The notes: generated by a model not told the origin, from the sequence alone. Shown: positions 8,389 through 17,556, counted from the stretch's first letter. The stretch: DNA of 64,000 bases from Trabulsiella odontotermitis (GCF_030053895.1 NZ_CP125781.1:1426001-1490000), one strand, 5' to 3'. Translations and numbers: made by a program.

Positions 8389-8964
8389 ATGTCGCTCACC
8401 ATTAATGTCATCAAAGATAAAATCCTTTCTGAAAATTATTTCATTCTGCGCAATATCACTTACGAATTAACCCCGGCGCATGGCGAAACCGTACGGCATA
8501 AACGCGAGGTGTACGATCGCGGTAATGGCGCGACCATCCTGCTCTATAACCGTGAAAAGCAAACCGTGGTACTGGTGCGCCAGTTTCGCGTTGCCACATG
8601 GGTGAATGGCAACGAAGACGGCATGCTGATTGAAACCTGCGCGGGCCTGCTGGACGATGACGAGCCGGAAGTCTGCATTCGCAAAGAGGCTGTCGAAGAG
8701 ACCGGTTTTGCCGTGGGTGAGGTGCAGAAGCTGTTTGAGCTGTATATGTCGCCTGGCGGCGTGACGGAGCTGATCCATTTCTACATTGCGGAATATCACG
8801 AAGGCCTGCGGGCGAATGCCGGTGGTGGTGTTGAAGACGAAGCCATTGAAGTGCTGGAAATTCCGTTTGCCCAGGCATTGCAGATGGTGAGGAGCGGCGA
8901 AATTCGCGATGGTAAAGCGGTGATTCTGCTGCAATATTTACAAAATTCATCTCTAATGTATTGA
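8389..8964 (+). CDS. nudK: GDP-mannose pyrophosphatase NudK (Nudix)
   Basis: NudK hydrolyses GDP-mannose to mannose-1-phosphate and GMP. The protein has 191 residues, equal to the E. coli enzyme. A Nudix box is visible (GLLDDDEPEVCIRKEAVEET, then G, near residues 85-107), as are the conserved REVYDRGNGATILLYN and LYMSPGGVTELIHF segments. The ATG at 8389 gives the family N-terminus but has no Shine-Dalgarno sequence: a strong hairpin ends two bases before it. Confidence 0.95.
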   Translation: MSLTINVIKDKILSENYFILRNITYELTPAHGETVRHKREVYDRGNGATILLYNREKQTVVLVRQFRVATWVNGNEDGMLIETCAGLLDDDEPEVCIRKEAVEETGFAVGEVQKLFELYMSPGGVTELIHFYIAEYHEGLRANAGGGVEDEAIEVLEIPFAQALQMVRSGEIRDGKAVILLQYLQNSSLMY

Positions 8965-9093
8965 TTTTTATACTGAAAACAACCCTGTTTTTGCACGGAT
9001 CTATCCGATAAATCCGATTGAGTGCTACCGCTTCGCCAGTGAAGATACTGTCTCTGTCTGTTGATGCTTTTTTCTCCTGGGGTCGTGCCGTCC

Positions 9094-10137
9094 ATGCGTC
9101 ATCACGTTTTCCTCTTTTTGTTCTTCGGTCTGCTGCCGACGTCATTGACGTGGGCGGCGCCGGCGCAGCAGGTATTTACCGACTGGCAGGTGACCTGCAA
9201 TAACCAGAATTTCTGCGTGACGCGCAATATCGGATTACACCACGGGCTGGTCATGACCCTGAGCCGCAGTGCAGGGGCGCGCACTGACGCGACGCTGCGT
9301 ATCGAACTGGGCGGGCTCGACGAACCGCCCGCCACGGTGTCTGCCATTGCCTCCCGACTCATGCTCGACGGTAAACCGCTCAAACCGGGCGGCGAACACT
9401 GGCAAATGACGCCCTGGCAACTCACTACCGGCGATAGCGCCGCTATTAACGCTTTTCTGCAGCATGTGCAGGACGGGCAGGCGATCACGCTGGATAAAGG
9501 CCTGCAGGCCATCTCTCTGCAGGGGCTGAAAGCCGCGCTGCTGTTTATCGACAGTCAACAAAAGCGCGTGGGCAGCGAAACCGCCTGGATCCGCAAGGGT
9601 GACGATCCGCCGCTCAGCGTACCGCCCGCGCCTGCGCTGAAGAGCGTGGCGGTGGTGAACCCCACACCGACGCCGCTCACGCGTGAAGAGAGTAATGATC
9701 TGATGGATTACGGTAGCTGGCGAATGAACAACAGCCAGTGCTCGCTTGACCCGATGCGGCGTGAAGTGTGGGTAACGGCGCTGACCGATGACAAAGCGCT
9801 GATGATGTTAAGCTGTGAATCCGGCGCTTATAACACCATTTACCGCGCGTGGTTCGTCTCCCGCCAGAAACCCTTTGCTTCGCAACCGGTCCGGTTGCGT
9901 CTGCCGTTCCAGCCCGCCAGCGAGACGCGCGACGTTGAACTGGTCAACGCCTCGTTTGATATTAAAAGCCGTGAACTGGTGACGCTGGATAAGGCACGCG
10001 GGCTGGGCGACTGCGGCGTGACGACACGCTGGCGCTATGATGGCCAGCGTTTTCGTCTGGTCCGCTATGCCGAACAGCCCGAATGTGATGAGTGGCAGGG
10101 GCCAGATGCCTGGCCCACGCTGTGGATCACCCGTTAA
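9094..10137 (+). CDS. ypfG: YpfG, periplasmic DUF1176 protein
   Basis: 347 residues from the ATG at 9094, which gives a clean signal peptide (MRHHVFLFLFFGLLPTSLTWAAPA) with likely cleavage after TWA. An in-frame extension to 9061 would spoil the signal sequence. The mature part starts QVFTDWQVTCNNQNFCV, with paired cysteines, and ends GPDAWPTLWITR, as in E. coli YpfG. It belongs to the DUF1176 family and its function is unknown. The last 11 bases overlap the 3' end of the convergent tktB. Confidence 0.93.
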   Translation: MRHHVFLFLFFGLLPTSLTWAAPAQQVFTDWQVTCNNQNFCVTRNIGLHHGLVMTLSRSAGARTDATLRIELGGLDEPPATVSAIASRLMLDGKPLKPGGEHWQMTPWQLTTGDSAAINAFLQHVQDGQAITLDKGLQAISLQGLKAALLFIDSQQKRVGSETAWIRKGDDPPLSVPPAPALKSVAVVNPTPTPLTREESNDLMDYGSWRMNNSQCSLDPMRREVWVTALTDDKALMMLSCESGAYNTIYRAWFVSRQKPFASQPVRLRLPFQPASETRDVELVNASFDIKSRELVTLDKARGLGDCGVTTRWRYDGQRFRLVRYAEQPECDEWQGPDAWPTLWITR

Positions 10138-12121
10138 GCACTTTTTTCGCTTTCGCGATCACGTTTTCTACGGTAAAGCCGAAGAAGGGGAAGAGCTTGT
10201 CGGCGGGTGCCGATTCGCCATACCCCGTCATGCCGACAATCGCACCTTTCAGGCCGACATATTTATACCAGTAATCGACAATCCCCGCCTCGACCGCAAC
10301 ACGGGCGCTGACGTTTGACGGCAATACCGACTCACGATACGCCTCGTCCTGCGCGTCAAACACGTTGGTTGAGGGGAGCGACACCACGCGCACATTCACC
10401 CCTTCGGCACGCAGTTTTTCAGCCGCCAGCACAGTGATCTCCACTTCCGAACCCGTGGCAATCAGAATGATGTCTGGCTTGCCGCCAGCATCTTTCAGCA
10501 CATAGCCGCCACGCGCAATGTCCTGCACCTGTTCCGGCGTGCGTTCCATCTGGGTAAGGTTTTGCCGCGACAGGATCAGCGCCGTGGGACCGTCGTGTCG
10601 TTCCACCGCCGCTTTCCAGGCCACCGCCGTTTCAACCTGATCACAGGGGCGCCAGGTGCTGAAATTCGGTGTCATGCGCAGGCTGGCGAGTTGTTCCACC
10701 GCCTGGTGCGTCGGGCCATCTTCGCCGAGTCCGATGGAGTCATGGGTATACACCATAATCTGCCGCGCTTTCATCAGTGCAGCCATGCGGGCGGCGTTAC
10801 GGGCATATTCAACGAACATCAGGAACGTCGCGGTATACGGGACAAAACCACCGTGATGAGCGATGCCGTTGGCGATAGCCGTCATTCCGAATTCGCGTAC
10901 GCCGTAGTGGATGTAGTTGCCGGCGGGATCGTCCTTCAGCGAGACGGAATTTTTCCAGATGGTCAGGTTGCTGGGCGCCAGGTCCGCCGAGCCACCAAGC
11001 AGTTCCGGTAGCAGCGGGCCGTAGGTGTTAAGGGCGTTTTGCGACGCTTTACGACTGGCGATTTTTGCCGGTTCCGATTGCATCTTCTCAATGTACGTCT
11101 GCACCGTTTGCGACCAGTTTTCCGGCAGTCCGCCACTCATGCGGCGTGTAAATTCCGCAGCCAGTTCCGGATATGCTTTTTCGTAAGCGGCCAGTTTCTC
11201 TTTCCACGCCTGCTGGGCTTTTTCGCCTTTTTCCTGTGCGTTCCAGCCCTGATAGATCTCTTTAGGAATTTCAAACGCCGGGTATTTCCAGCCCAGTTTC
11301 TGCCGCGCCAGCGCTACCTCTTCCTCACCGAGCGCCGCGCCGTGCGCCTCTTCTTTACCGGCTTTATTCGGCGCGCCAAAACCGATGACGGTCCGGCAGA
11401 TAATCAGCGAAGGCTTATCTTTCACGCTCTGCGCTTCCAGAATTGCTTTTTTTACCGCCTCCGGATCGTGGCCGTCCACATCGTTGACCACATGCCAGTG
11501 ATAAGCCTCAAAACGTTTTGCCGTGTCGTCGGTAAACCAGCCTTTGGTTTCGCCATCGATCGAAATGCCGTTGCTGTCGTAAAAGCCGATAAGCTTACCC
11601 AACCCCAGCGTACCGGCGAGGGAACTGACTTCATGGGAAATGCCTTCCATCAGGCAACCATCGCCCATAAAGACCCAGGTGTAGTGATCGACAATGTCAT
11701 GACCCGGACGGTTAAACTGCGCCGCCAGTGTGCGTTCGGCGATAGCCAGCCCGACGGCGTTCGCCAGCCCCTGGCCGAGCGGACCGGTGGTGGTTTCCAC
11801 GCCCGGTGTATAACCCAGCTCCGGGTGGCCCGGTGTTTTTGAATGCAACTGGCGGAAATTTTTCAGCTCTTCCATCGGCAGGTCATAACCGGTCAGATGC
11901 AGCAGACTGTACAACAGCATTGAGGCGTGGCCATTGGAAAGAATAAAGCGGTCACGGTCGTACCAGTGGGGATCGGTGGGATTGTGTTTGAGAAAGTCGT
12001 TCCACAGGACTTCGGCGATATCTGCCATGCCCATCGGTGCGCCCGGGTGGCCGGAATTGGCCTTCTGGACGGCATCCATACTTAAGGCGCGAATCGCGTT
12101 TGCAAGCTCTCTTCGGGACAT
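10127..12121 (-). CDS. tktB: Transketolase 2
   Basis: This thiamine-diphosphate enzyme of the non-oxidative pentose phosphate pathway moves two-carbon ketol units between sugar phosphates. The protein has 664 residues. The N-terminal PP domain shows GDGCLMEGISHE near 155 and the Mg/ThDP segment ending in D-x-N (FYDSNGIS). The Pyr domain carries the transketolase signature GEDGPTHQAVEQ near 470. Similarity is higher to remembered TktB than TktA (e.g. MSRRELANAIRALSMDAVQKANSGHPG), and its place next to ypfG and maeB is that of tktB. In E. coli talA lies directly upstream; here it is missing. In E. coli tktB is RpoS-dependent. Confidence 0.95.
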   Translation of the reverse strand: MSRRELANAIRALSMDAVQKANSGHPGAPMGMADIAEVLWNDFLKHNPTDPHWYDRDRFILSNGHASMLLYSLLHLTGYDLPMEELKNFRQLHSKTPGHPELGYTPGVETTTGPLGQGLANAVGLAIAERTLAAQFNRPGHDIVDHYTWVFMGDGCLMEGISHEVSSLAGTLGLGKLIGFYDSNGISIDGETKGWFTDDTAKRFEAYHWHVVNDVDGHDPEAVKKAILEAQSVKDKPSLIICRTVIGFGAPNKAGKEEAHGAALGEEEVALARQKLGWKYPAFEIPKEIYQGWNAQEKGEKAQQAWKEKLAAYEKAYPELAAEFTRRMSGGLPENWSQTVQTYIEKMQSEPAKIASRKASQNALNTYGPLLPELLGGSADLAPSNLTIWKNSVSLKDDPAGNYIHYGVREFGMTAIANGIAHHGGFVPYTATFLMFVEYARNAARMAALMKARQIMVYTHDSIGLGEDGPTHQAVEQLASLRMTPNFSTWRPCDQVETAVAWKAAVERHDGPTALILSRQNLTQMERTPEQVQDIARGGYVLKDAGGKPDIILIATGSEVEITVLAAEKLRAEGVNVRVVSLPSTNVFDAQDEAYRESVLPSNVSARVAVEAGIVDYWYKYVGLKGAIVGMTGYGESAPADKLFPFFGFTVENVIAKAKKVLNG

Positions 12122-12368
12122 AATTCACTCCGTCGCTTTGGTTTAAATTAGCGGTAAACCAGACAAAAAGCATAGCAGACGGGGCTGGCAATGCGGCTGA
12201 GACCCGGTAACATAGATAATCAAAATTAATAACAAGCAAACGTTTCTTTCAACAAGTATGGCGGCCATCAAAGTTTACGAATCCGGCAGGAGAGATACTC
12301 GGGCGTCAGTCGAGGAGACGAAACAGCGCATTTCCAACCAAGAAAACGATACGTGAAAGGAAAATCTA

Positions 12369-14648
12369 ATGGATGACCAGTTGAAACAAAGTGCCCTTGA
12401 TTTCCACGAGTTTCCGGTTCCGGGGAAAATTCAGGTCTCACCGACCAAACCCCTCGCCACGCAGCGCGATCTGGCGCTGGCTTATTCGCCGGGTGTGGCA
12501 GCACCGTGTCTGGAAATCGAAAAAGATCCGCTGAAGGCCTACAAATATACAGCGCGCGGCAATCTGGTTGCAGTCGTGTCCAACGGCACGGCCGTCCTGG
12601 GACTCGGTAACATCGGCGCGCTCGCGGGCAAGCCGGTCATGGAAGGAAAGGGTGTCCTGTTCAAGAAATTTGCCGGTATCGACGTCTTCGATATCGAAGT
12701 CGATGAGCTGGATCCTGACAAGTTTATTAACGTTGTTGCCGCCCTCGAACCCACCTTTGGCGGGATTAACCTCGAAGACATCAAAGCGCCAGAATGTTTT
12801 TATATCGAGCAGAAATTGCGCGAGCGCATGAATATTCCGGTTTTCCATGATGATCAGCACGGAACCGCGATCATCAGCACCGCCGCCATTCTTAACGGCC
12901 TGCGTGTGGTCGAGAAAAAACTCTCTGACGTTCGCATGGTGGTATCCGGCGCTGGCGCCGCGGCGATCGCCTGTATGAACCTGCTGGTGGCGCTGGGTAT
13001 GCAGAAACACAACATTGTGGTCTGCGATTCCAAAGGCGTGATTTACAAGAACCGCGAACCGAATATGGCTGAAACCAAAGCGGCTTATGCGGTGGAAGAT
13101 AACGGTAAACGTACCCTCGACGACGTTATCGAAAATGCGGACATTTTCCTCGGTTGTTCGGGTCCGCGCGTACTGACGCCGGAAATGGTCAAGAAAATGG
13201 CCCGTGCACCGCTGATCCTGGCGCTGGCAAACCCGGAGCCGGAAATCCTGCCGCATCTGGCGAAAGAAGTCCGTCCAGACGCCATTATCTGCACCGGCCG
13301 TTCTGATTACCCGAACCAGGTGAACAACGTGCTGTGCTTCCCGTTCATTTTCCGTGGTGCACTGGACGTTGGCGCCACGGCGATCAACGAAGAGATGAAG
13401 CTGGCGGCAGTTCATGCTATCGCCGATCTGGCCCATGCCGAGCAGAGTGAAGTAGTGGCGTCAGCGTATGCAGACCAGGATCTGAGCTTCGGCCCGGAAT
13501 ACCTGATCCCGAAACCGTTCGACCCGCGTCTGATTGTCAAAATCGCACCGGCGGTGGCGAAAGCGGCGATGGATTCCGGCGTGGCAACACGTCCGATTGC
13601 GGACTTCGATGTTTACGTCGATAAGCTCAGCGAATTTGTCTACAAAACTAACCTCTTTATGAAGCCGATTTTCTCGCTGGCGCGCAAAGATCCGAAACGC
13701 GTGGTGCTGGCGGAAGGGGAAGACAGCCGCGTACTGCATGCCACGCAGGAGCTGATCACTCTCGGTCTGGCGAAACCGATCCTCATCGGCCGCCCGAGTG
13801 TGATCGAAATGCGCATTCAGAAACTCGGTCTGCAGATCAAACCGGGTGTTGATTTTGAGATCGTCAACAACGAGTCTGACCCGCGCTTTAAAGAGTACTG
13901 GAGCGAGTATTACCAGCTCATGAAGCGCCGCGGCGTTTCGCAGGAGCAGGCGCAACGCGTGGTGATCAGCAACAGCACTGTGATTGGCGCGCTGATGGTA
14001 TTACGTGGCGAAGCTGATTCGCTGATCTGCGGCACTATCGGGGATTATCACGAGCACTTCAGCGTGATCCAACAGCTGTTTGGCTATCGTGACGGGATCC
14101 ACACCGCGGGGGCAATGAACGCGCTGTTGCTGCCAAGCGGCAATACCTTCATTGCCGACACCTACGTCAACGACGATCCAACGCCGGAACAACTGGCTGA
14201 AATCGCGCTGATGGCGGCGGAAACCGTGCGTCGCTTTGGTATTGAACCGCGTGTGGCGCTGTTGTCGCACTCGAACTTCGGTACCTCAGATTGCCCGGCA
14301 TCGCTGAAAATGCGTAAAACGCTGGCGCTGGTGCGCGAACGGGCGCCGGATCTGATGATCGACGGCGAAATGCATGGCGATGCGGCGCTGGTCGAGAGCA
14401 TCCGCAACGAGCGTATGCCGGACAGCCCGCTGAAAGGCTCCGCCAATATTCTGGTGATGCCAAACATGGAAGCGGCGCGTATCAGTTATAACCTGTTACG
14501 CGTCTCCAGTTCAGAAGGGGTGACCGTCGGGCCGGTACTGATGGGCGTGGCGAAACCGGTGCATGTGCTGACGCCGATTGCCTCGGTTCGCCGTATCGTG
14601 AATATGGTGGCGCTGGCGGTGGTGGAAGCGCAGACCCAGCCGCTGTAA
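12369..14648 (+). CDS. maeB: NADP-dependent malic enzyme MaeB
   Basis: MaeB catalyses oxidative decarboxylation of malate to pyruvate with NADP+. The protein has 759 residues in two parts: a malic enzyme domain (about 1-430, with HDDQHGTAI near 160 and the nucleotide-binding VVSGAGAAAIAC near 195) and a C-terminal phosphotransacetylase-like domain (about 430-759, RVVLAEGEDSRVLHA onward). The C-terminal domain is regulatory (acetyl-CoA sensing) in known orthologs. AAGGAAA precedes the ATG. Its terminator appears to lie inside the coding end of the convergent hemF. In E. coli the eut operon separates these two genes. Confidence 0.97.
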   Translation: MDDQLKQSALDFHEFPVPGKIQVSPTKPLATQRDLALAYSPGVAAPCLEIEKDPLKAYKYTARGNLVAVVSNGTAVLGLGNIGALAGKPVMEGKGVLFKKFAGIDVFDIEVDELDPDKFINVVAALEPTFGGINLEDIKAPECFYIEQKLRERMNIPVFHDDQHGTAIISTAAILNGLRVVEKKLSDVRMVVSGAGAAAIACMNLLVALGMQKHNIVVCDSKGVIYKNREPNMAETKAAYAVEDNGKRTLDDVIENADIFLGCSGPRVLTPEMVKKMARAPLILALANPEPEILPHLAKEVRPDAIICTGRSDYPNQVNNVLCFPFIFRGALDVGATAINEEMKLAAVHAIADLAHAEQSEVVASAYADQDLSFGPEYLIPKPFDPRLIVKIAPAVAKAAMDSGVATRPIADFDVYVDKLSEFVYKTNLFMKPIFSLARKDPKRVVLAEGEDSRVLHATQELITLGLAKPILIGRPSVIEMRIQKLGLQIKPGVDFEIVNNESDPRFKEYWSEYYQLMKRRGVSQEQAQRVVISNSTVIGALMVLRGEADSLICGTIGDYHEHFSVIQQLFGYRDGIHTAGAMNALLLPSGNTFIADTYVNDDPTPEQLAEIALMAAETVRRFGIEPRVALLSHSNFGTSDCPASLKMRKTLALVRERAPDLMIDGEMHGDAALVESIRNERMPDSPLKGSANILVMPNMEAARISYNLLRVSSSEGVTVGPVLMGVAKPVHVLTPIASVRRIVNMVALAVVEAQTQPL

Positions 14649-14657
14649 TTCGCGGTG

Positions 14658-15557
14658 TCAGATCCAGTCGCGAACTTTCAGAAACTCACTTAAGGCAGCC
14701 TCCGGGCTGCCTTTTTCGGGTTCATAGTTGTACTCCCAACGCACCAGCGGCGGCATCGACATTAAAATCGATTCCGTGCGGCCGCCGGTCTGCAAACCAA
14801 ACAGCGTACCTCTGTCCCACACCAGATTAAATTCAACGTAGCGCCCACGGCGGTAGAGCTGGAACTCACGTTCACGTTCGCCAAAAGGCATCGCTTTACG
14901 ACGTTCAACAATGGGCAGATACGCGTCGGTAAACCCGTTGCCAACCGCCTGCATAAACGCAAAGCAGTGGTCGAAATCCGGCGTATTGAGATCGTCAAAA
15001 AACAGTCCGCCGATACCGCGTTGTTCATCGCGATGCTTCAGCCAGAAATAGTCGTCGCACCACTTTTTGTAGCGCGGATAGACCTCGTCGCCAAACGGCA
15101 GACAGAGATCGCGGGCGGTAGTGTGCCAGTGAACGGCGTCTTCGTCGAAACCGTAAAAGGGTGTCAGATCGAAACCGCCGCCGAACCACCAGACCGGATC
15201 CGCGCCTGGTTTCTCGGCGATGAAAAAGCGCACGTTGGCATGGCTGGTGGGGACGTACGGATTATACGGATGGATAACCAGCGACACGCCCATCGCCTCA
15301 AAGCTGCGTCCGGCAAGTTCAGGACGATGCGCGGTGGCGGAAGCGGGCATCGCGTCGCCATGAACATGAGAGAAATTGACGCCAGCCTGCTCGAACACGC
15401 CGCCGTTACGCAACACGCGGCTGCGACCGCCGCCGCCCGCGGCGCGCTGCCAGAGATCTTCAGTAAACCCGCTGCCGTCTGTGGCTGAAAGCTGTTGACA
15501 GAGCGTGTCCTGCAACGTCAGCAGAACGGTTTTTACCTGTTGGGCGTCTGGTTTCAT
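14658..15557 (-). CDS. hemF: Oxygen-dependent coproporphyrinogen III oxidase
   Basis: HemF converts coproporphyrinogen III to protoporphyrinogen IX with O2 in heme synthesis. The protein has 299 residues, the family length. Visible segments are the signature FDLTPFYGFDEDAVHWH near 150, NVRFFIAEKPG, WCDDYFWLKHRDE with its metal-type histidine, and the C-terminal EFNLVWDRGTLFGLQTGGRTESILMSMPP. The start ATG overlaps the amiA stop by one base (TAATG), so the two are translationally coupled. Only 9 bp separate its stop from that of maeB. Confidence 0.98.
   Translation of the reverse strand: MKPDAQQVKTVLLTLQDTLCQQLSATDGSGFTEDLWQRAAGGGGRSRVLRNGGVFEQAGVNFSHVHGDAMPASATAHRPELAGRSFEAMGVSLVIHPYNPYVPTSHANVRFFIAEKPGADPVWWFGGGFDLTPFYGFDEDAVHWHTTARDLCLPFGDEVYPRYKKWCDDYFWLKHRDEQRGIGGLFFDDLNTPDFDHCFAFMQAVGNGFTDAYLPIVERRKAMPFGEREREFQLYRRGRYVEFNLVWDRGTLFGLQTGGRTESILMSMPPLVRWEYNYEPEKGSPEAALSEFLKVRDWI
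14692..14717 (+). terminator. maeB terminator inside the hemF 3' coding end
   Basis: On the plus strand, GGCAGCC-N3-GGGCTGCC is followed by TTTTT, a textbook intrinsic terminator 45 bp after the maeB stop. The same bases encode residues KGSPEAAL near the HemF C-terminus on the other strand. Confidence 0.8.
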
Positions 15558-16429
15558 TATCGTCTCTTCACATGGGCTTTCTGGTTATCAAACCAGTGAA
15601 AATAGCTGATGATGCCTGACGCAATGGCATTAGCAATCTTCTGGCGAAACGCCGTGGTGCCCAGCAACTTTTCTTCATTCGGATTGGTGATGAATGAGGT
15701 TTCTACCAGCACCGACGGCACAGAGGGGGATTTCAGCACCACAAAGGCCGCCTGTTCCGTGTTGCGGCTGTGCAACCGGTGTACTGGCTTAATCTTCTTC
15801 AGTATATGCGAGCCGAGCGTCAGGCTGTTTTTAATCGTATCGGTTTGCACCAGATCGAACAGCACTTGCTGCAACAGGTGATCCTTATCAAGTGCTTTTT
15901 TGCCCGCCAGCTGGTCAACGGCGTTCTCACGCTCGGAAAGGTATTTCGCCATCGCGCTACTCGCGCCGCGGTTGGACAGGGCGAACACCGACGCTCCGGC
16001 CGCGCTGGGGTTGGTAAAACCGTCGGCATGGATCGACATAAACAGATCCGCACCGTGTTTATGGGCAATCTCAACGCGATCATAAAGCGGAATGAACGTG
16101 TCGCCGGTACGCGTTAAACGGGCATCAATGCCATTTTTGAGCAGGATAGAACGCACGTTTTTGGCAATCGCCAGTACGACATGCTTCTCTTTTGAGCCAT
16201 TATGCCCGATAGCGCCGGTATCAATGCCGCCATGACCGGGATCAAGCACGACAACGCGCTTTGATCCGGCTTTTTTGGCGGCGGGTTTACTGTGACTGTT
16301 GCTGGTTTTCAGTGGTGCTTCTTTCGCGGCGACGGCGTTGGCGATCCCTGATAACGTTAATGCGGCCAGCCCGGCTTTCAGCACCTGGCGGCGCGAAGCG
16401 AGTGTTTTTAAAGGTTTAAAAGTGCTCAT
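15557..16429 (-). CDS. amiA: N-acetylmuramoyl-L-alanine amidase AmiA
   Basis: This periplasmic zinc amidase cleaves the bond between N-acetylmuramic acid and the stem peptide to separate daughter cells. The protein has 290 residues. It has a twin-arginine signal (SRRQVLKAG near residue 12) ending near NAVAAKEAP, which fits the known Tat export of AmiA. The amidase_3 domain shows VVLDPGHGGIDTGAIG near 60-75, SIHADGF near 130 and VLVETSFITNPNEE near 240, containing the zinc ligands and catalytic Glu. The putative inhibitory helix segment with ENAVDQLAGKK is present. In known relatives EnvC activates it. It is cotranscribed with hemF. Confidence 0.96.
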   Translation of the reverse strand: MSTFKPLKTLASRRQVLKAGLAALTLSGIANAVAAKEAPLKTSNSHSKPAAKKAGSKRVVVLDPGHGGIDTGAIGHNGSKEKHVVLAIAKNVRSILLKNGIDARLTRTGDTFIPLYDRVEIAHKHGADLFMSIHADGFTNPSAAGASVFALSNRGASSAMAKYLSERENAVDQLAGKKALDKDHLLQQVLFDLVQTDTIKNSLTLGSHILKKIKPVHRLHSRNTEQAAFVVLKSPSVPSVLVETSFITNPNEEKLLGTTAFRQKIANAIASGIISYFHWFDNQKAHVKRR

Positions 16430-16643
16430 GCTGCCTGAGTTGTGAAAATAATAGTCCTGATGTTATATCGTATCGCGTATTCCGTTACGACTGTTCATAA
16501 TGAGAATTGTTTTACTTTTCATTTCAATACGTGACAAACGGCCTATTATGCCATTTTTTTGCGCGGCTGGCGTTGGATATTGGCTGATTCGGCGGTTCGC
16601 GCCATAATCACAGTTTTTAGACCATAAAAGGGCAGGTAAAACC

Positions 16644-17069
16644 ATGGAGATACGGGTTTTTCGCCAGGAAGATTTCGAAGAGGTCATCACCCTGTGGGAG
16701 CGCTGCGATCTCCTGCGTCCGTGGAACGATCCTGAAATGGATATCGAACGTAAAGTGAATCACGACGTCAGCCTGTTTCTGGTCGCCGAAGTGAATGGCG
16801 AAGTGGTGGGCAGTATTATGGGGGGGTATGACGGCCATCGTGGTTCGGCCTATTACCTCGGCGTGCACCCGGAATATCGCGGTCGTGGTATCGCCAACGC
16901 GCTGCTGAATCGCCTTGAGAAAAAACTCATTGCCCGCGGTTGCCCGAAGATTCAGATCCTGGTACGCGACGATAACGACATGGTGCTGGGAATGTATGAG
17001 CGTCTCGGGTATGAGCACGGCGACGTGGAGGTTCTGGGTAAGCGCCTGATTGAAGATGAAGAGTATTGA
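16644..17069 (+). CDS. ypeA: YpeA, GNAT-family acetyltransferase
   Basis: 141 residues, the E. coli YpeA length. The acetyl-CoA pyrophosphate loop is VHPEYRGRGIANALL near residues 74-88, and the terminal strand YERLGYEHGDVEVLGKRL fits the GNAT fold. GGCAGG lies upstream of the ATG at 16644. The substrate is not established from this sequence. The 3' end overlaps yfeZ by 14 bp. Confidence 0.95.
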   Translation: MEIRVFRQEDFEEVITLWERCDLLRPWNDPEMDIERKVNHDVSLFLVAEVNGEVVGSIMGGYDGHRGSAYYLGVHPEYRGRGIANALLNRLEKKLIARGCPKIQILVRDDNDMVLGMYERLGYEHGDVEVLGKRLIEDEEY

Positions 17070-17508
17070 TTTTCTGCCCTCCGATTACGACAGCCACGGT
17101 CGTCTGCGGCTGCCGGTGTTGTACTGGGGCATTCTGCTTCTCCAGGCGCGCACCTGGGTGTTGTTCGTGATGGCCGGGGCGTCGCGCCAGCAGGGCGATA
17201 CGCTGCTGAACCTGTTCTACCCTGACCATGACAATTTCTGGCTGGGGCTTCTGCCCGGCATTCCTGCGGTACTCGCCTTTCTGCTCAGCGGTCGCCGCCA
17301 TCAGTTTCCCCGGCTTTGGCGGGGGATCTACGGGCTGTTGATTCTTGCCCAACTGGCGCTGCTGCTCTGGCAACCGCTGCTGTGGTGGCAGGGCGACGCG
17401 TTGTCCGGTGTTGGCCTGACGCTGGTGATCCTCGATGGTTTTGCGCTGTGGTGGCTGCTTTCCAGCCGCCGTTTACGCGCCTGTTTTGCTGCTAACGGCA
17501 CTTTTTAA
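17056..17508 (+). CDS. yfeZ: YfeZ, DUF2919 inner-membrane protein
   Basis: 150 residues with about four hydrophobic helices (YWGILLLQARTWVLFVMAGA; WLGLLPGIPAVLAFLL; GIYGLLILAQLALLLW; LTLVILDGFALWWLL). It starts inside the ypeA 3' end, so translation is probably coupled. I chose the ATG at 17056 over the TTG two codons earlier. It matches the DUF2919 family (E. coli YfeZ). No function is known. Confidence 0.85.
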   Translation: MKSIDFLPSDYDSHGRLRLPVLYWGILLLQARTWVLFVMAGASRQQGDTLLNLFYPDHDNFWLGLLPGIPAVLAFLLSGRRHQFPRLWRGIYGLLILAQLALLLWQPLLWWQGDALSGVGLTLVILDGFALWWLLSSRRLRACFAANGTF

Positions 17509-17515
17509 CGTATAC

Positions 17516-17539
17516 GAACTCCAACTGACGTTGAATCGA
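17516..17539 (+). promoter_or_regulatory. Possible sigma-E promoter of yfeY
   Basis: GAACT at 17516-17520 and TCGA at 17536-17539, spaced by 15 bases, resemble the sigma-E pattern GAACTT-N15/16-TCTGA. The yfeY ATG lies 18 bp further on. E. coli yfeY is a known sigma-E target. The -10 match is incomplete. Confidence 0.4.
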
Positions 17540-17556
17540 CAAGAAAGGATTTGTGA

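Noticed and set aside
9061..9093. Upstream start for ypfG
   Set aside because: It would place eleven residues before an otherwise perfect signal peptide.
12438..13436. 332-codon open frame antisense to maeB
   Set aside because: Shadow frame with no supporting start signal.
16496..16514. Fur-box-like sequence between amiA and ypeA
   Set aside because: Only about 13 of 19 positions match, in an AT-rich region; no iron gene is adjacent.
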